Source: Micropterus salmoides (taxonomy: Eukaryota; Chordata; Actinopteri; Centrarchiformes; Centrarchidae). From it: 64,000 bases of DNA. The position numbers and the translations under genes were made by a program. A model generated the notes under the pieces. That model saw only the letters and a program-made list of their open reading frames with translations. It was not told the DNA's origin and ran no database searches. Position 1 is the first letter of the stretch. Each line of letters opens with the position of its first letter. This document shows positions 24,056 to 36,096 of this stretch, one piece after another. The stretch is taken from NCBI RefSeq assembly GCF_014851395.1, contig NW_024040707.1:13800187-13864186 (forward strand), read 5' to 3'.

Positions 24056-24406
24056 AAGATAATTTAATGGGTATTGTGCGGCAAATCTGTTCAAACTGAA
24101 GTTACTGTCGACTATTGTACAGCTATCAAGGTGTGTAGTATGGAATGCAAAGTAAATCAAGTGATACACATCTGAGGTAGATTATTCGTGCTTATGACGC
24201 TTATTCACTTTCATTCATCATTTCATTCATTTAAAAAGGCTAGAGCATTGTTCACCCTCTTTACTATTCCATTCTGTACATGCAAAGATCAAACTAATTT
24301 GACAAACAAATATAAAATTTGGTAACACTTTCTATGAAGGTCATCGCTATAATTACTTATGCATATATTTACAACAGGATATAATGAGTCGGTGGTTATA
24401 ATGTTT

Positions 24407-25681
24407 AGGGTGAATTCAGGTTGAGTGGGACACTTAAGCTTATGAGTACTATACAGGGTTAATTTTGTAAGCCAATCACAACAATTGTTATTGTGTTGTT
24501 GTTGAATGTCTATTGGATATGAAACAGAGGTTGTGATTGGTGTGACATCAAAGAAGTGGTCCCGTAGTTCTTTTTCAAATTGGTTGACTCCTGGGACCTC
24601 CTGGTAAACCACCTGGCAAGTGTAAATCTATATAAAATTATAAGGATGATAATTCAGTCACTTATGATTTAACAATAACATTTTTGCTTTTAAATGTCTT
24701 TGTACTGTCTGTAGATTAGAGATTAATTACAATAAGGATGTAACTGGATCAAATATTTATGAAAATTAGATTTACAGCCCTGTCCCACTCAACCTGACAG
24801 TGTTAGACAAAGTGGGACAGGGCATTTCAGGTTGAGTGGGACAGTTTTAATCCTAATGCTAGTAAGCACAGTGCAACAGTTTCATGAAAAAAAGATAACA
24901 TTTTAAAGTTGTTGGTAAGAATAATGTATCTGAGTATCAAATTTATGGTTGGTAATTTCTTAAATACACTAGGCTAAGGCTACCAAAAACCAAAAACCAG
25001 GCTAAGAAAACTCAACAAGTGGAGGGAAGAGAAAATGGCAGTGGATGTTGAAGAATATAAAGGACAGGAACCTAAAGTAAGGTTTTTAGCCAAGGCATGG
25101 AACACCATGAAATTGACATTACAAAAGTAAGTTAAAGGGCTGATGAAAGGCATCAGGTAAAAGCCCCAAATAGTTTCAGAAATGCATTTAATAACTTACT
25201 TACATAGCCTAGTATTAATAAACTGAGGACATTTTGCCTTTAGGCTACTTGCAAATATGATTTTTTTTTTCACACATTGTTGAATATTTTTAACTAAATT
25301 ATATCTCTTTGAGTTACTGTACACTAACACATTATATATGCTGTTAAATGTTAATATTAAAATGCCTATTAATGTGTTATTAAATGTTGTAAAAAGTATT
25401 TCTCATGTGTTTAATGTTTAATTTTAACTTGTGTCCCTATTTATCTAACAAAGGGTCCAACTCAACCTGATTGCTTCCAGTTTGCCGAAGAGGGTGACAG
25501 ATGATGTTTAAAGATAAACAATTTGATAATAAATCAATAAATTGGCTTAATTTCACCATAGATGTCTTCACAACAACCTATTTTTTAAAAATACATACAA
25601 TTTTAATACATTCTAACTGATTTAGGCTGTTTAAAAGGCAATTTACCAAAAAGTGTCCCACTTTACCTGACTTCACCCTAT
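24407..25681 (+). mobile_element. Nested pogo/Tc1-mariner-like element
   Basis: Inside the outer element, TA-GGGTGAATTCAGGTTG at the left and the complement-like CTGACTTCACCC-TA at the right form about 27-bp TIRs with a TA duplication, as expected of Tc1/mariner/pogo. Further copies of the subterminal word AGGTTGAGTGGGACA lie at 24787-24842 and a partial one near 25457. Confidence 0.75.
25005..25240 (+). pseudogene. Decayed pogo-type transposase N-terminus (psq/CENP-B helix-turn-helix)
   Basis: One frame reads NKWREEKMAVDVEEYKG, then VRFLAKAWNTMKLTLQ, then stop, VKG, and later KPQIVSEMHLITYL. Pattern and spacing fit the psq-type HTH and the following proline/hydrophobic segment of pogo-family transposases. 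Stops at 25128 and 25159 and loss of the DDE domain make it nonfunctional. Assignment is by pattern only. Confidence 0.55.
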
Positions 25682-28077
25682 GGAACATGGTCGGACGCAC
25701 ATTGATATAAACTGGTATTAATATTACTTATAAAACATTAAATCAAAAGGTCATAATACATTATGAACTTTGCTATAGCGCCTAATGCATGTTTGGAAGT
25801 GATTATAACAACTGTTATAATGTCTTATGGACGCATTATATCCTGTTATAAATATATGCATAAGTCATTATAGCGATGACCTTCATAGAAAGTGTTACCG
25901 GAAATTTTTATTTTGTGTATCACTGACATCTTTGGGAACGCTGTTTAACCAGATATAACCGGAATTTGCTAGGACATAGCCTAGATAATAGCTCTAACCT
26001 GATACCAGTAGTTCAAGTTCACCTGTAGAATGATAAGCTGATAAAATGACACCTGCCAGTAGCTATAGGTCTATACACGCCTACATTATTTCAGGAAGGT
26101 GGCAGAGTGAGTATTACATAACAAACTGACTTCTTCAGTTTGCATGATCCAGACACAACCACTGTTTTGGGAAATACCTGCTCAGTAGGGTGAGTGTGCA
26201 TTAGACTACTTTGAACTTGAATATTCACAAAAAGGAACAGGATAGGGTTATAGGTTACATATGTAAACCTATGTAATTGGCAGATTATTCACTGACCAGA
26301 GTAATTATATTTTTTTCTGGCTTCATGCAACAAGCCGCTTTAACTGTTTAATGCATGTTTGTCTACATACCCCGCATACTTAATTCATAGTCGTTATTGA
26401 AAATACTAGTTCCAATTTGATAATATTGTATTCAGACTGGATTAGATAATACGTGTATTTTTTGTTCTTTTCGCATTAAATACCGAATCCAACATCGAAA
26501 TGAAAAAATGAAACAAAAATAGCCGCTTGTTTTTTTTTGTATTTCTACCGTCCTCCTCAGAGTCCAATTTGTGTGACCAGGAATTTGCTGACTTCTTTGT
26601 GTCTTGATATCTACAGCCTACCTTCGCAGCAAATAGGCTGCACTTGGGCGATGGCGCTCCGTGATAAAATGCAACAACTATAAGCTTGAGCATCAATGTG
26701 TTTTTTTAACAAAGTATTTAAAAACATGTAACTTATGTGAAGCGATAAAGTCTTCCACGCAACAGGAAATAAGTAGCAAAATGCTGCCATGTATACAGTG
26801 AGTTAGACTAGGACAGCAGCATAGGCTCCGTTTTAATATGTCTACATTTTGAAAAACGAAGTTCCCCAAATTAACTAACAGTTAATTTTTTTGCTGTGTA
26901 GGACTACCGTGTAGGACTACCATGTATGCCTACTGAAATCTATCACTAAATTACCTACCTCTCAAAAAATGAGTTCTGAAACGTTCACATTCCTGTCCCA
27001 GTTGCAGGAAGTCTACAGTAGTCTAAGTAAGTTGTTAAACCAGGACGTCCTGGTAGCACAAATCAGACAGTTTAAATATTAAAATCTAATTTAGTCCTTG
27101 GTCTGTTTTTTAATTTCCTATTTTTGACTTGAGTATGCTAGGCCTATGACCAGTGCCTGAATTGAAAAATAACAGATGCGCTATCAACAACCTGGATGAG
27201 TGACTGTTGCCTATAAATTATTGTAGGCTATAAACGTCATCATATTAAATAAAAAAGTTGTTAGTAGCTATAATATCAATAGCCTATATTTATAGGTTAC
27301 ACTTTATTTAGATAGTCTACCTACAGATTGTTTATAGAGTAGACTATTTGTAACATTTCATTTCATTTAACAGCTTATGAGTTGAGATTCAACAATTCAA
27401 CTGTTTCACAAATAGAACCGTTTTCTGATATTAAACCAGTGTGGTTGTGGTGGCAATTAGGGGTAATGGTAGTGTATTCATTATAATTTCATATAGACCT
27501 GTAGTATATAGCCTAGGCCTACAGTATATTATATATTATGTATTATTATAGCCCAGTCAATAGGCCTACAGCAGTTTAATTTTGTGTGTTGTTTTCCTGA
27601 TGCTCTACATTGCGATTAGTCTCTAATTTGTTTTCTAATTTGTTAACTCCTCAATAATCATAACCATTCATGCATGACAATCTCAACATTTGGAATGTTT
27701 GTTGTAGCCATATAAGACTGCAGGTCAACCTTTAGCCTATTTAATGTCCCGCACCACACAGGCTCTGATTGGTCGACATTAATGAGCAACCTTACGGGAA
27801 CAGGTGAGCATCACATAGTGCACCCTGGGTAATGTAGTTTATGGAGGGCCATGACTTGCCCAGAGAACCTCATATGGAAAACCGGCAGCTTTTCATAACC
27901 TGTCTTTATTCAAGTGCTGAATGATCACTTTCCACAACCAGATTTATCCTACCGGTCCAGGGATTGAATATGAAAAGAACCAGTTATACACGTGATTACT
28001 AACTAATTTGTTTAGTATGACTAGGCTATATAATTTAGGTACCTATTTTAGATTTTTAGACCAAGTCACTTTCGAAG

Positions 28078-31000
28078 ATGGAGCTGCCACCTCGTCCAAC
28101 ACTGTTTGACTTCCATGGAGTCTCCATGACCAAATACTTCACTGACAACTGGGACAGCGTACAGAACTTCAAAGCCAGACCAGATGACATTCTTATAGCT
28201 ACTTACCCTAAAGCAGGTGGGGATGTGTGAGTAAGAGCATGGAACTTGTGGCATCATATTTTTACGTTTAATTTTATGTTGATGAATGCCCTGGAGTGAT
28301 ATGTTCCCTATGTTCAGGCCACTGAACCCAATGTACTCATGTGTTTTAATCTCAGGAACCACATGGGTCTCTTACATCCTGGATCTTCTGTATTTTGGAC
28401 AGACATCTCCAGAGCGCCAGGCGTCCATTCCTATTCATGAAAGAGTGCCGTTTCTGGAGATCAGCGCACCTTCTCATCCTTCAGGTTGAATCATGGGCCC
28501 AAACAGATCTTTACACTGTAAACAAACAAACAACGGTGATCGTCGTTGATCGATCGTCGTTATCTCTTCATTATGTCTCAAATTCATATTTTACAGAGAC
28601 TGTACAAAGTCCTGAAACTGGATTCTGTAGGTGTAGCGGGGTTCTCTTCCAAACTCCACAAAATAGGAAAAAACACAGGCGTAGTCAAAAAATAGTGGCG
28701 TGATTTTTATTATGCCGGCCTCCAAAGTGCAAACAGTGAAAAAACGTGCATAAAGAAAACAAAACAAAAAAACTATTTGAAAAAAATTAATAACTTCCTC
28801 AATAATAAAGTTACACAAAAAACCACTAGTTACCTCCTCTGTAACCAGGCCAAGACTGCCCTCACAGACAGAAATAGGCCAAAGCTGCGACTTTTAAAGA
28901 CAGTAGCCCCTCCCACGAGGCTTAACCATTATTTACACAATATAATAAATAGATTTTACTACCTTCAGAAAAGGATTTATATCTATTACACTTAGACATA
29001 TTTTCAACAATAATTATATCCATCTTCACCAACATTTTCCTTCCCCTGGAAAAGTTACTTACATCACAAATTATTACTACAACCAAAAACCATAATTTTG
29101 CAGTTCACATGACCATGAAAGCGCGCGAGAACATGCTATTTAAAAGACGGAAATGTTACGCTCCCGTTTTGCCAAACTGGATGGGAAACAGAGCAGCGAT
29201 GCATCTCGACACATAGTAAGTGTTTGTTTGTTTAAATGTATGCTTAAAGAAGAGTAGAACTACCAAGTGTGCACCCTTGATCGCGCTACTTAAACAGTAG
29301 AAGAAAAATGCATAATAGCGAGGTTTATGAGCGGCTTAATTGAGGCGGTAAGGGAGCGGTGTGTGTGTGTGTGCGCGCGCGCTCGTCACAGTAGGCTCAA
29401 CCAAGTTGCCTCAGATCAGTTTGGTGCTGCTGGATGTGTAAATAGGAAACCGTTTGCTGTCAAGTCCGTCAAATCAACTTAAAGGGGGATGATGTGTTTT
29501 TGGATACTTGAAGGCAGCAGAAACAAGATGTGAATGCAACATTTACATACCAGCTTTTAAGTTAATCCAGTTGCCTATTTAGACATCCAGCAGTTAAAGC
29601 AACATTTTCATTCATTTGAAGTTGTTTTTGGCCATCAGGGCCCTGTTTCAGAAAGTGAGTTTGTTAAGCTTGCTTTCTGAAACAGTGCTCTGGTACTCTG
29701 GTTCTCTAGAAGCAACGTACTGTACAACTGCTCAGGCTAGGCTCTGGTATGTTAACAAGTCTTTTTGTCTCACTAATGTTTCTCTTCACAAAGGTAAAGA
29801 CTTGGCAGACCAGCTTCCCACCACTCCTCGTCTCATTAAAACTCATCTACCAGTCCAGTTTGTGCCCAAGTCCTTCTGGGAGCAGAACAGCAGGGTAAAG
29901 CCATTAGTCTGTGAAATATGTGAGTTATGAACCCCAGAGTTCAGATAAATTATAATTGAGTGTTTTCTCTTTGCGTAGATAGTCTATGTGGCTCGTAATG
30001 CAAAGGACAGTGCAGTGTCCTATTTCCATTTTAACCGCATGAACATTATCCAGCCAGAACCAGGTGACTGGAGCACGTTTCTAAAGGATTTCATGGAGGG
30101 AAAGAGTAAGTTCAAAGTAGTGTTAATGTAAAAGGAGGCACAATATCATCTTATCTCCCAAATGTCCCCTCATATATTATTCTGTGGCTTCAGTGGTGTT
30201 TGGGTCATGGTATGACCATGTGAACGGCTGGTGGGAGAAGAAACCAACGTATTCAAACCTTCACTACATGTTCTATGAAGACCTGATTGAGGTAAGCTAA
30301 GGAGTGTTTGTGTTATGTTCAAGGAAGCTTTGAAACTGTTTTTACAGTGTGTTTTATTCTTTAAAAGAAAATGTTTTGTATCTGACCTCTGCTGGTCATT
30401 AGTGTTTACAGATGTTACTGTAAGTCGCTTTGGATAAATGCATCAACTAAGTAAATGTACATTATATGCTATGTTCGTTCCTTAAAAATATGCTATGTAA
30501 AATGAAAAGAGCAGTTTAACATATTGACTTTCTTGTGTTAGATAGGATTTATACCACTCTCATGGCTGTACGGTAAATATGAAGGTGGGACTAAGAATTA
30601 GTTTAGCTTAGCATAGCATAATGACTGGAAACAAAGGGAAACAGCTGAGACCTGGAGTCAATCCATCACTTCATGATTCTGAAAAATTAAAAATGAGGGG
30701 CAGGGGAAGATCAGGTGACAGGGAAAGGCTGGAAATTGACATCTTGTGGAGAGGTTGTGAATGGTGGGATGAAAAGTTGCTTAGAAAGGCAGGGGCTTGG
30801 AGGAAGTGAGCAGGCGGGCAGAATCTATCCATCCATCGTCAACTGCTTATCCTGCGTACAGGGTTGCGGGGGGGCGGGCAGAATGAGCAATACAATTTAA
30901 TCAAACTGAAGCAGCCATCATGACAGCAGAAAAATGTATTAAAAATTAAACAAAATGTTATAACGTGTTAATTTGTGAACATTGGAGGTGCTAGTAGAGG

Positions 31001-33752
31001 CAAATTCTTTTAAGATTTGAAGCCAGGCTAGCTGTTTCCTCCTGTTTCTTGTCTTTAAGCTAAGCTAACCTCATCCTGCCTCCAGCTGTATATTTACTGT
31101 GCAGTTATGCTATGAAATTTCTCTAACTCTTGACAAGAAAGTCAATATATTGTTTAATATACCATAGACCTTGAGTAGACCGTTGTTATAAATCCCCAGA
31201 AAAGCTCATTACAGAAGAGGCTTAACATAATCAAAATAGTCAAGGAGTTGCAAAAAACAATCATTAAGTTTATTAAATAAATTATAAAAAAGGCCATAAA
31301 TCAAACTTGAACAACAGAATAACAAGTCTGATGGGCTGGCCAAAAGTAACAAAAGAAAGGGATGCCATCCAGACCAGCCCACATAGGATCAGTCTTTCCT
31401 TTACCCTAAACCAACATTAATTAAACCTATCCAAACAGTATACCAGACCCATCAGAACAAAAAACAGCAAGAAAAACAAAGATTACATAACACAGGTCAC
31501 AATCACCGACTGTTGCTGCCAAGGCTGGAAAGTGGACAAAAGAGGGAGAGTCAAGGTTCCCACTCCCTCGTCATTGGTTTTCCATTAATCAGACCAGACT
31601 TGAGGATAGAACAGAAAACATCATGAGTCAATTATGGCACATCATAACCAGCAGGGGGAGCATTGTGGGAGAACACCAAGGCTAAATCGTCCGCGTAAAG
31701 AAAAAGATTACAATTGTAAACAGATTTCATGTCATTTATATACAAAAGAAAGAGCAATGGACCCAGGACACTACCCTGCGGCATACCACATGTTATTTCT
31801 CTAGCCTCAGAAAGAGTGCTGTTAATATGAACTCTTTGACGCCTCTCAGTCAAGTATGATCGAATCCATTCACCTGCCCTACTGTTAAAACCTAGGGCTA
31901 TTAGTTTAATTAGCAGAATCTGATGGTCCACGGTGTCAAATGCTTTCTGGAGGTCTAACAATACCATGCCACAGAGTTTACCCAAGTCAATCTCTCTTCT
32001 TATATAGTCTGTCAAATATAATAAACACGTATCCGTAGAATAAGACATTCTGAAACCAGATTGCAAATCAGAATGACTAATATAGTTATTTATTTGCTCT
32101 TGTATTATTTTCTCCAAGACTTTCGATATAACTCCCAAAATTGAAACTGGTCTCTTCTAATTTGCTCCCTTTTTTATATAGCGGAACAACCCTAGCAAGC
32201 TTCAGATCTTTCAGAACTCTACCTGATATAATTGAAAGATTAAAAATATGAGTGAGATATGGAGAAATATATTCTGCAGCATCTTTAAAAAATCTGGCAG
32301 GTATTTCATCTAGATCAGTTGCCTTCGAACCCTTAAGTTCATTCAATAACTTTAAGACCTTATCCTGTGTAACCATAGAAAGGCCAAAAGAGTCTGCTAC
32401 CACTCCAAGCTTAGAATAATACTTAAACATGACCTCACCATCACATAACCTAGGTTTTATAGGCAGCTTTTCAGTTAAAATTCCAGCTATGGATGTAAAA
32501 AAGTAAAAAATTTGTTAAGGAAGATGTTATTTGTCTTCGTCTTGAGTCTTTTACTGTACCCAATTTGTTTCAATGACTGCCCAAGTTTCTTTGGGTTACC
32601 TTTATGTTCAGTTAATTTATCACGAAAAAAATCCCTTTTACACGTTTTAATCAGCTTTTGCACTATATTTCTTAGCTTCTTATAATTATCCAAGTCATCC
32701 TGCTCTTTACTCTTCCTAAAAACAGAAAAGGCTTTATTTCTTATTAATTGCTTCTAAAATATCACCATTCATCCATGGCTCAGACCTCATTTGTACTCTA
32801 ATAGTTTTTATAGGAGCAACTTTATCTACTGCCTTTAAGAACATATTTTTAAACTGCTCCCATGCTTCATCAACATCCAAACATAACACTGAAGGCCAAT
32901 TCATTGAATTTAAACCCTCAATAAAGACCTCATGACTATATATTTTTTAATGACCTGATCTTAATTGTATTTTGTGTCTTCAATGCAACTTTATACTTTT
33001 TCCTTGTACAATAAATTAATGTGTGGTCACTCATAGTACAGTTTAAAACCCCACTCTGAGAAATCAGTGATCAAAAGATGAGATCAATGATAGTTTGACT
33101 CATTTTAGCCACTCTTGTGGGCTCTTGTATTAATTGCTGTAAATCTAAAACCTGGCAAAACATATTAAAGGCTTTGTACATCCCATGATCCTTGTTAGAA
33201 ACATCAGTATTAAAATCACCATCATTATAACCTCACCCTTACAATCCCTGCAGGGGACAAAAGACAGCACAGTGTTGTAGAGACGTGTTAATAAGAATAA
33301 AATTGGTCAGAAAGATAACTATGTATCTTTAATTTATCTGTCACAAAGCTGACACTGAGATTCTTACATATTCTGCAGGACTGTGGACGAGAGATAGACC
33401 GTCTCTGTTCCTTCCTTGGTTTGTCTCCTTCAGCTGAGGAGAAGGAAAGAGTCACAAATGGAGTGACGTTTGACAACATGAAAGCAAACAAAATGACAAA
33501 CCTTTCTACTGTCCAGATTTTGAATCATAAGGTGTCTCCTTTCATGAGAAAAGGTACACTAAAAAATGTCCACTGGCAAAAAAAACATGTATCGCTGATT
33601 GATTTTAAATCGCCTGAATAATTCTCTCTGCTTCTCAAGGGAAAGTTGGTGACTGGAAGAACCATTTCACTGTGGCCCAGGATGAACAGTTTGAGGAGGA
33701 CTACAAGCAGAAGATGAAGAATCCTACACTGAAGTTTCGTACTGAAGTTTAA
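28078..33752 (+). CDS. sult1st: Cytosolic sulfotransferase, SULT1 family (copy C)
   Basis: PAPS-dependent sulfotransferase of the cytosol. Coding exons: 28078-28216, 28356-28484, 29794-29894, 29979-30105, 30194-30291, 33379-33553, 33640-33752; 882 nt, 293 aa, no break. All PAPS-site, catalytic and dimer residues match copy A. Distinctive positions: MTKYFTDNW at the N-terminus, SAPSHPS at 83-89, AVSYFHFNRMNIIQ at 135-148, Pro in place of Gln at 187 (KKPTYS), and NLSTVQILNH at 239-248. The last acceptor reads CTCAAG rather than the CTCCAG of the other three copies. Intron 2 holds a solo LTR and a hairpin MITE; intron 5 holds a small retroposed insert and a LINE fragment. 3' UTR and introns 1, 3, 6 group with copy D; intron 4 and exon 7 with copy A. 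Confidence 0.94.
28632..29390 (-). mobile_element. Solo LTR in copy C intron 2 with GTAGG target duplication
   Basis: The 759-bp insert starts TGTAGCGGGG and ends GCTCGTCACA (TG..CA), flanked by GTAGG at 28627-28631 and 29391-29395. Copy B shows the empty site (GATTCTGTAGGATCAGC). Read on the minus strand it has AATAAA about 80 bases before its end and a TTTAAAAG word further upstream, so minus is the likelier orientation. It contains a (GT)n(GC)n run at 29361-29382. Confidence 0.88.
29638..29690. mobile_element. Minimal hairpin MITE in copy C intron 2
   Basis: CTGTTTCAGAAAG at 29643-29655 and its exact complement at 29673-29685, 17-base loop. The GGGCCCTGTTTCAGAAAG terminus is the same as that at 34440, so this is an extreme deletion form or footprint of that family. 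Confidence 0.75.
30813..30884 (+). mobile_element. 48-bp retroposed fragment with 12-bp target duplication
   Basis: GGCGGGCAGAAT occurs at 30813-30824 and 30873-30884, enclosing CTATCCATCCATCGTCAACT..GCTTATCC, the widespread fish ATCCATCCATC..GCTTATCC repeat end. Copy D shows the single-copy site (ACGGGCAGAATAAGC). Confidence 0.8.
31673..33265 (-). mobile_element. Internal fragment of a Jockey/CR1-group LINE in copy C intron 5
   Basis: Read on minus: endonuclease C-terminus (about 33260-32930, with CTMSDHTLIYC), linker (32693-32520), RT with KGSKATDLDEIPARFF, FRMSYSTDTC, LLDLQKAFDTVDH, GMPQGSVLGPLLF and FLYADDLALVF. The frame is broken by a shift near 32140 and stops. It ends about seven residues past the YADD box. 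The flanks (AGCAT / CAC.GTTGTA) are continuous in copies A, B and D. Confidence 0.85.
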
Positions 33753-34439
33753 AGGCTTAATGAAGAGTCCTGAACTGTGATTCATTTGATTAGAATGTTG
33801 AGGTTCCTGAGTCAGATGTTATGTTTGTCAAGGATATTGTTTAATTAGTGTGACAAAATTCTCTTCATTGTGATGTCGACTGACAGCTTTCATATGTTTA
33901 TCGGTTGTTGAATCTTGTGAATAACAGCTGTAATCAATCAAGTGACTTAAACACCGCCCTTTCTAGTCTCCTGGATTCAGTTGCATCTCTTACTACGAAA
34001 ACAAACCAGTCAAAGAGGGCATCACCCTGGTTTTCTAAAAGAATGTGCTACTAAGCCTGCAGGAGACTACCTCTCTTGTACCATGAGTTTGTGTTTACTT
34101 ACAAGTGTGCTGTCTGCTGCACATTCCTAGGTTTCTTTTTGACACTGTAGCTGAACTTACTCCACAGCTGTCTGTTAGCTGCTCAACATTCACTGCTCAT
34201 GATTTTTTTATATTTCTTTTCTGCAGAAACATAAATGAGATAAGACAGGTATGTTATTTGCCAGATTATTCATTGGCCAAAGTATTTATATTTCAACTGT
34301 AATCCTTGCATTTGCACCCTGCCCCACTGAATGACTTATACACCGATTGGCTGAAGCAAGGAGAGTGAAGTGCTCCACTGACTGCTGTGAAACTAGACCA
34401 TATCTGTCAATAATATTGATATTGCTCTACTGGCACCTG

Positions 34440-35614
34440 GGCCCTGTTTCAGAAAGCGGGTTTAATGAAAACTCTGAGTAAGTTGAGCCCGAGATGAGGG
34501 AAACTCTAGGTCTGTAACCCCGGCAACTTACGCTGTGAACCTAACCTGCTCGGGAGGAGGTTTACTTCAACTAACGCTGAGTTTCTCTCTGACTCCTCCC
34601 CTCCTGCGGAGCTTGAAGCAGCTATCTGGCATTTCCTCAATCAGACTGTCGATATCAAAGCACATATTTGAACACAGTTACGTCTTTAGAAACATCGAAA
34701 TCACGGTTAAATAGGCTATTAGTTGTTTTTTTTTACCCAAACTTGATCTTGAACATTACCGCTTTTATGATCAATCTATCATCGACTCAGCACAGAATAA
34801 AATGTATAAACTACACTCCTTTATAACACAGTGACTCTGTGGACATTAAGGCAAAACACTTACCGTGCGCTACAGTGCTGCAGTAATCACTGTTTAAAGT
34901 AATCTGTATAAAACTGATCAATGAACAACCTTTCATATTGTAGTCGCACTGATTGAACATTCCTATCGTAGTTATCAGCTGGATATGATGTGAATATTTC
35001 TGAGTGAGGATGACTGTGGTGCAGCTGAAACAAATAGTTTTTCATTATCTGCTGATAGTCTGAATCTGTGTTGACAGCATTTCATAAAATACGAAATGAG
35101 AAGATTTTATTAATGTAACAAAGACGTCTAAAACTTCACAGTCAGTTTGAACCTGGACACATTTTACATAAAAAAATCACTAGGCCTACTAAGTCGGACT
35201 GTCACTTTACAATCACAGGTCCATGAGGAGCCTAAACTACAGATAGAATCTGTTCGATTAATATTTTCATCTTCAGTTATTGCCACCAGCATTTAGTCCC
35301 GTCAGGTTACAGCTGAATAAACAGGCTCGTAGCTATTTAAAATGAATAACAGGCTGAAGGAGAATTCAAGCACTTTATCATTCATTAAGGAAATTCCAGT
35401 CTGGTAAATGATTGCGTTTTAGAGCCAATCATGGTCCGCGTTGGCAGCATTCATAGTTCTAGCTTCACCCGATTAAAATGGAGCATCTGCCTTTATTTAC
35501 CCGTTGCCATGGTGAATCGTAGTATCGGAGCTCCATTGATGATGCCTTTTTTCCATCCCCATGCACGCGCTTCCATCAGGCTCAACATACTCAGAGTTGA
35601 CTGAACTTATGCTG
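34440..35614. mobile_element. DNA-transposon/MITE with GGGCCCTGTTTCAGAAAGC terminus
   Basis: Left end GGGCCCTGTTTCAGAAAGCG followed by ACTCTGAGTAAGTTGAG; near the right side CAACATACTCAGAGTTGACTG (35583-35603) is complementary to it. The outermost right terminus is missing or displaced by the adjoining foldback. The interior (34600-35560) has no frame I can assign. Confidence 0.6.
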
Positions 35615-36096
35615 ACGGAAGTCACGTGGTCTATTCCTTTTATGGAAGCGAAAAGCAACCAGTAAAATCTTCAAAATAAAAGTAGCCTATGTACCATGTA
35701 GTTAAAGAGGTGATTTTGAGGTGAGACTAAAACTAAACTAAAATAACGTTTTTTAAATGTAAACTTAAATAAATAGGCTAACTCCTAAAGCCCCAAAGCT
35801 ACATATAACATTAGTTCACTTGTCTTAATCTGAAGTTACAGGTCACCAATGGCCTTACAAATGTTTAATTCTCCTGAACAACCTAACAGGTATTATTTTA
35901 TTAATTATTGTTTCTATTTCAGTTAGCTAAAGTGTTTTTTTCACACCCAGTGCTACTTCAGTTTTACTAAAAAACGTTAGTTTAGTTTTAGTCTATAATC
36001 ACTTTTCTAACTACATGGTACATGGGCTACTTTTATTTTGAAGGTTTTACTGGTTCCTAGCCCTTCCAAAACAGGAATAGACCACGTGACTTCCGT
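35615..36096. repeat. Foldback element, arms of about 140 bp
   Basis: ACGGAAGTCACGTGGTCTAT at 35615-35634 is matched by its complement ending at 36096, and complementarity continues through CCAGTAAAA.CTTCAAAATAAA, AGTAGCC.ATGTACCATGTAG and ACTAAAACTAAACTAA.. to about 35757/35945. The spacer of about 190 bases (35758-35945) is AT-rich with no gene. Confidence 0.85.

Larger units (their letters stand above)
24321..25899. mobile_element. DNA transposon with about 66-bp terminal inverted repeats
   Basis: Left end GGTAACACTTTCTATGAAGG (24321 on) and right end CCTTCATAGAAAGTGTTACC (to 25899) are exact complements, and the complementarity continues to about 66 bp with two or three mismatches. Both flanks carry AAATTT. 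The interior was itself hit by a second element. No transposase of its own is visible. Confidence 0.88.

Noticed and set aside
24289..24612. Minus-strand 107-codon frame
   Set aside because: It overlaps transposon TIRs and has no similarity I recognise.
28066..28362. Antisense open frame over copy C exon 1 (similar frames opposite exon 1 of A, B and D)
   Set aside because: It is the complement of a conserved exon; its conservation follows from the sense frame.
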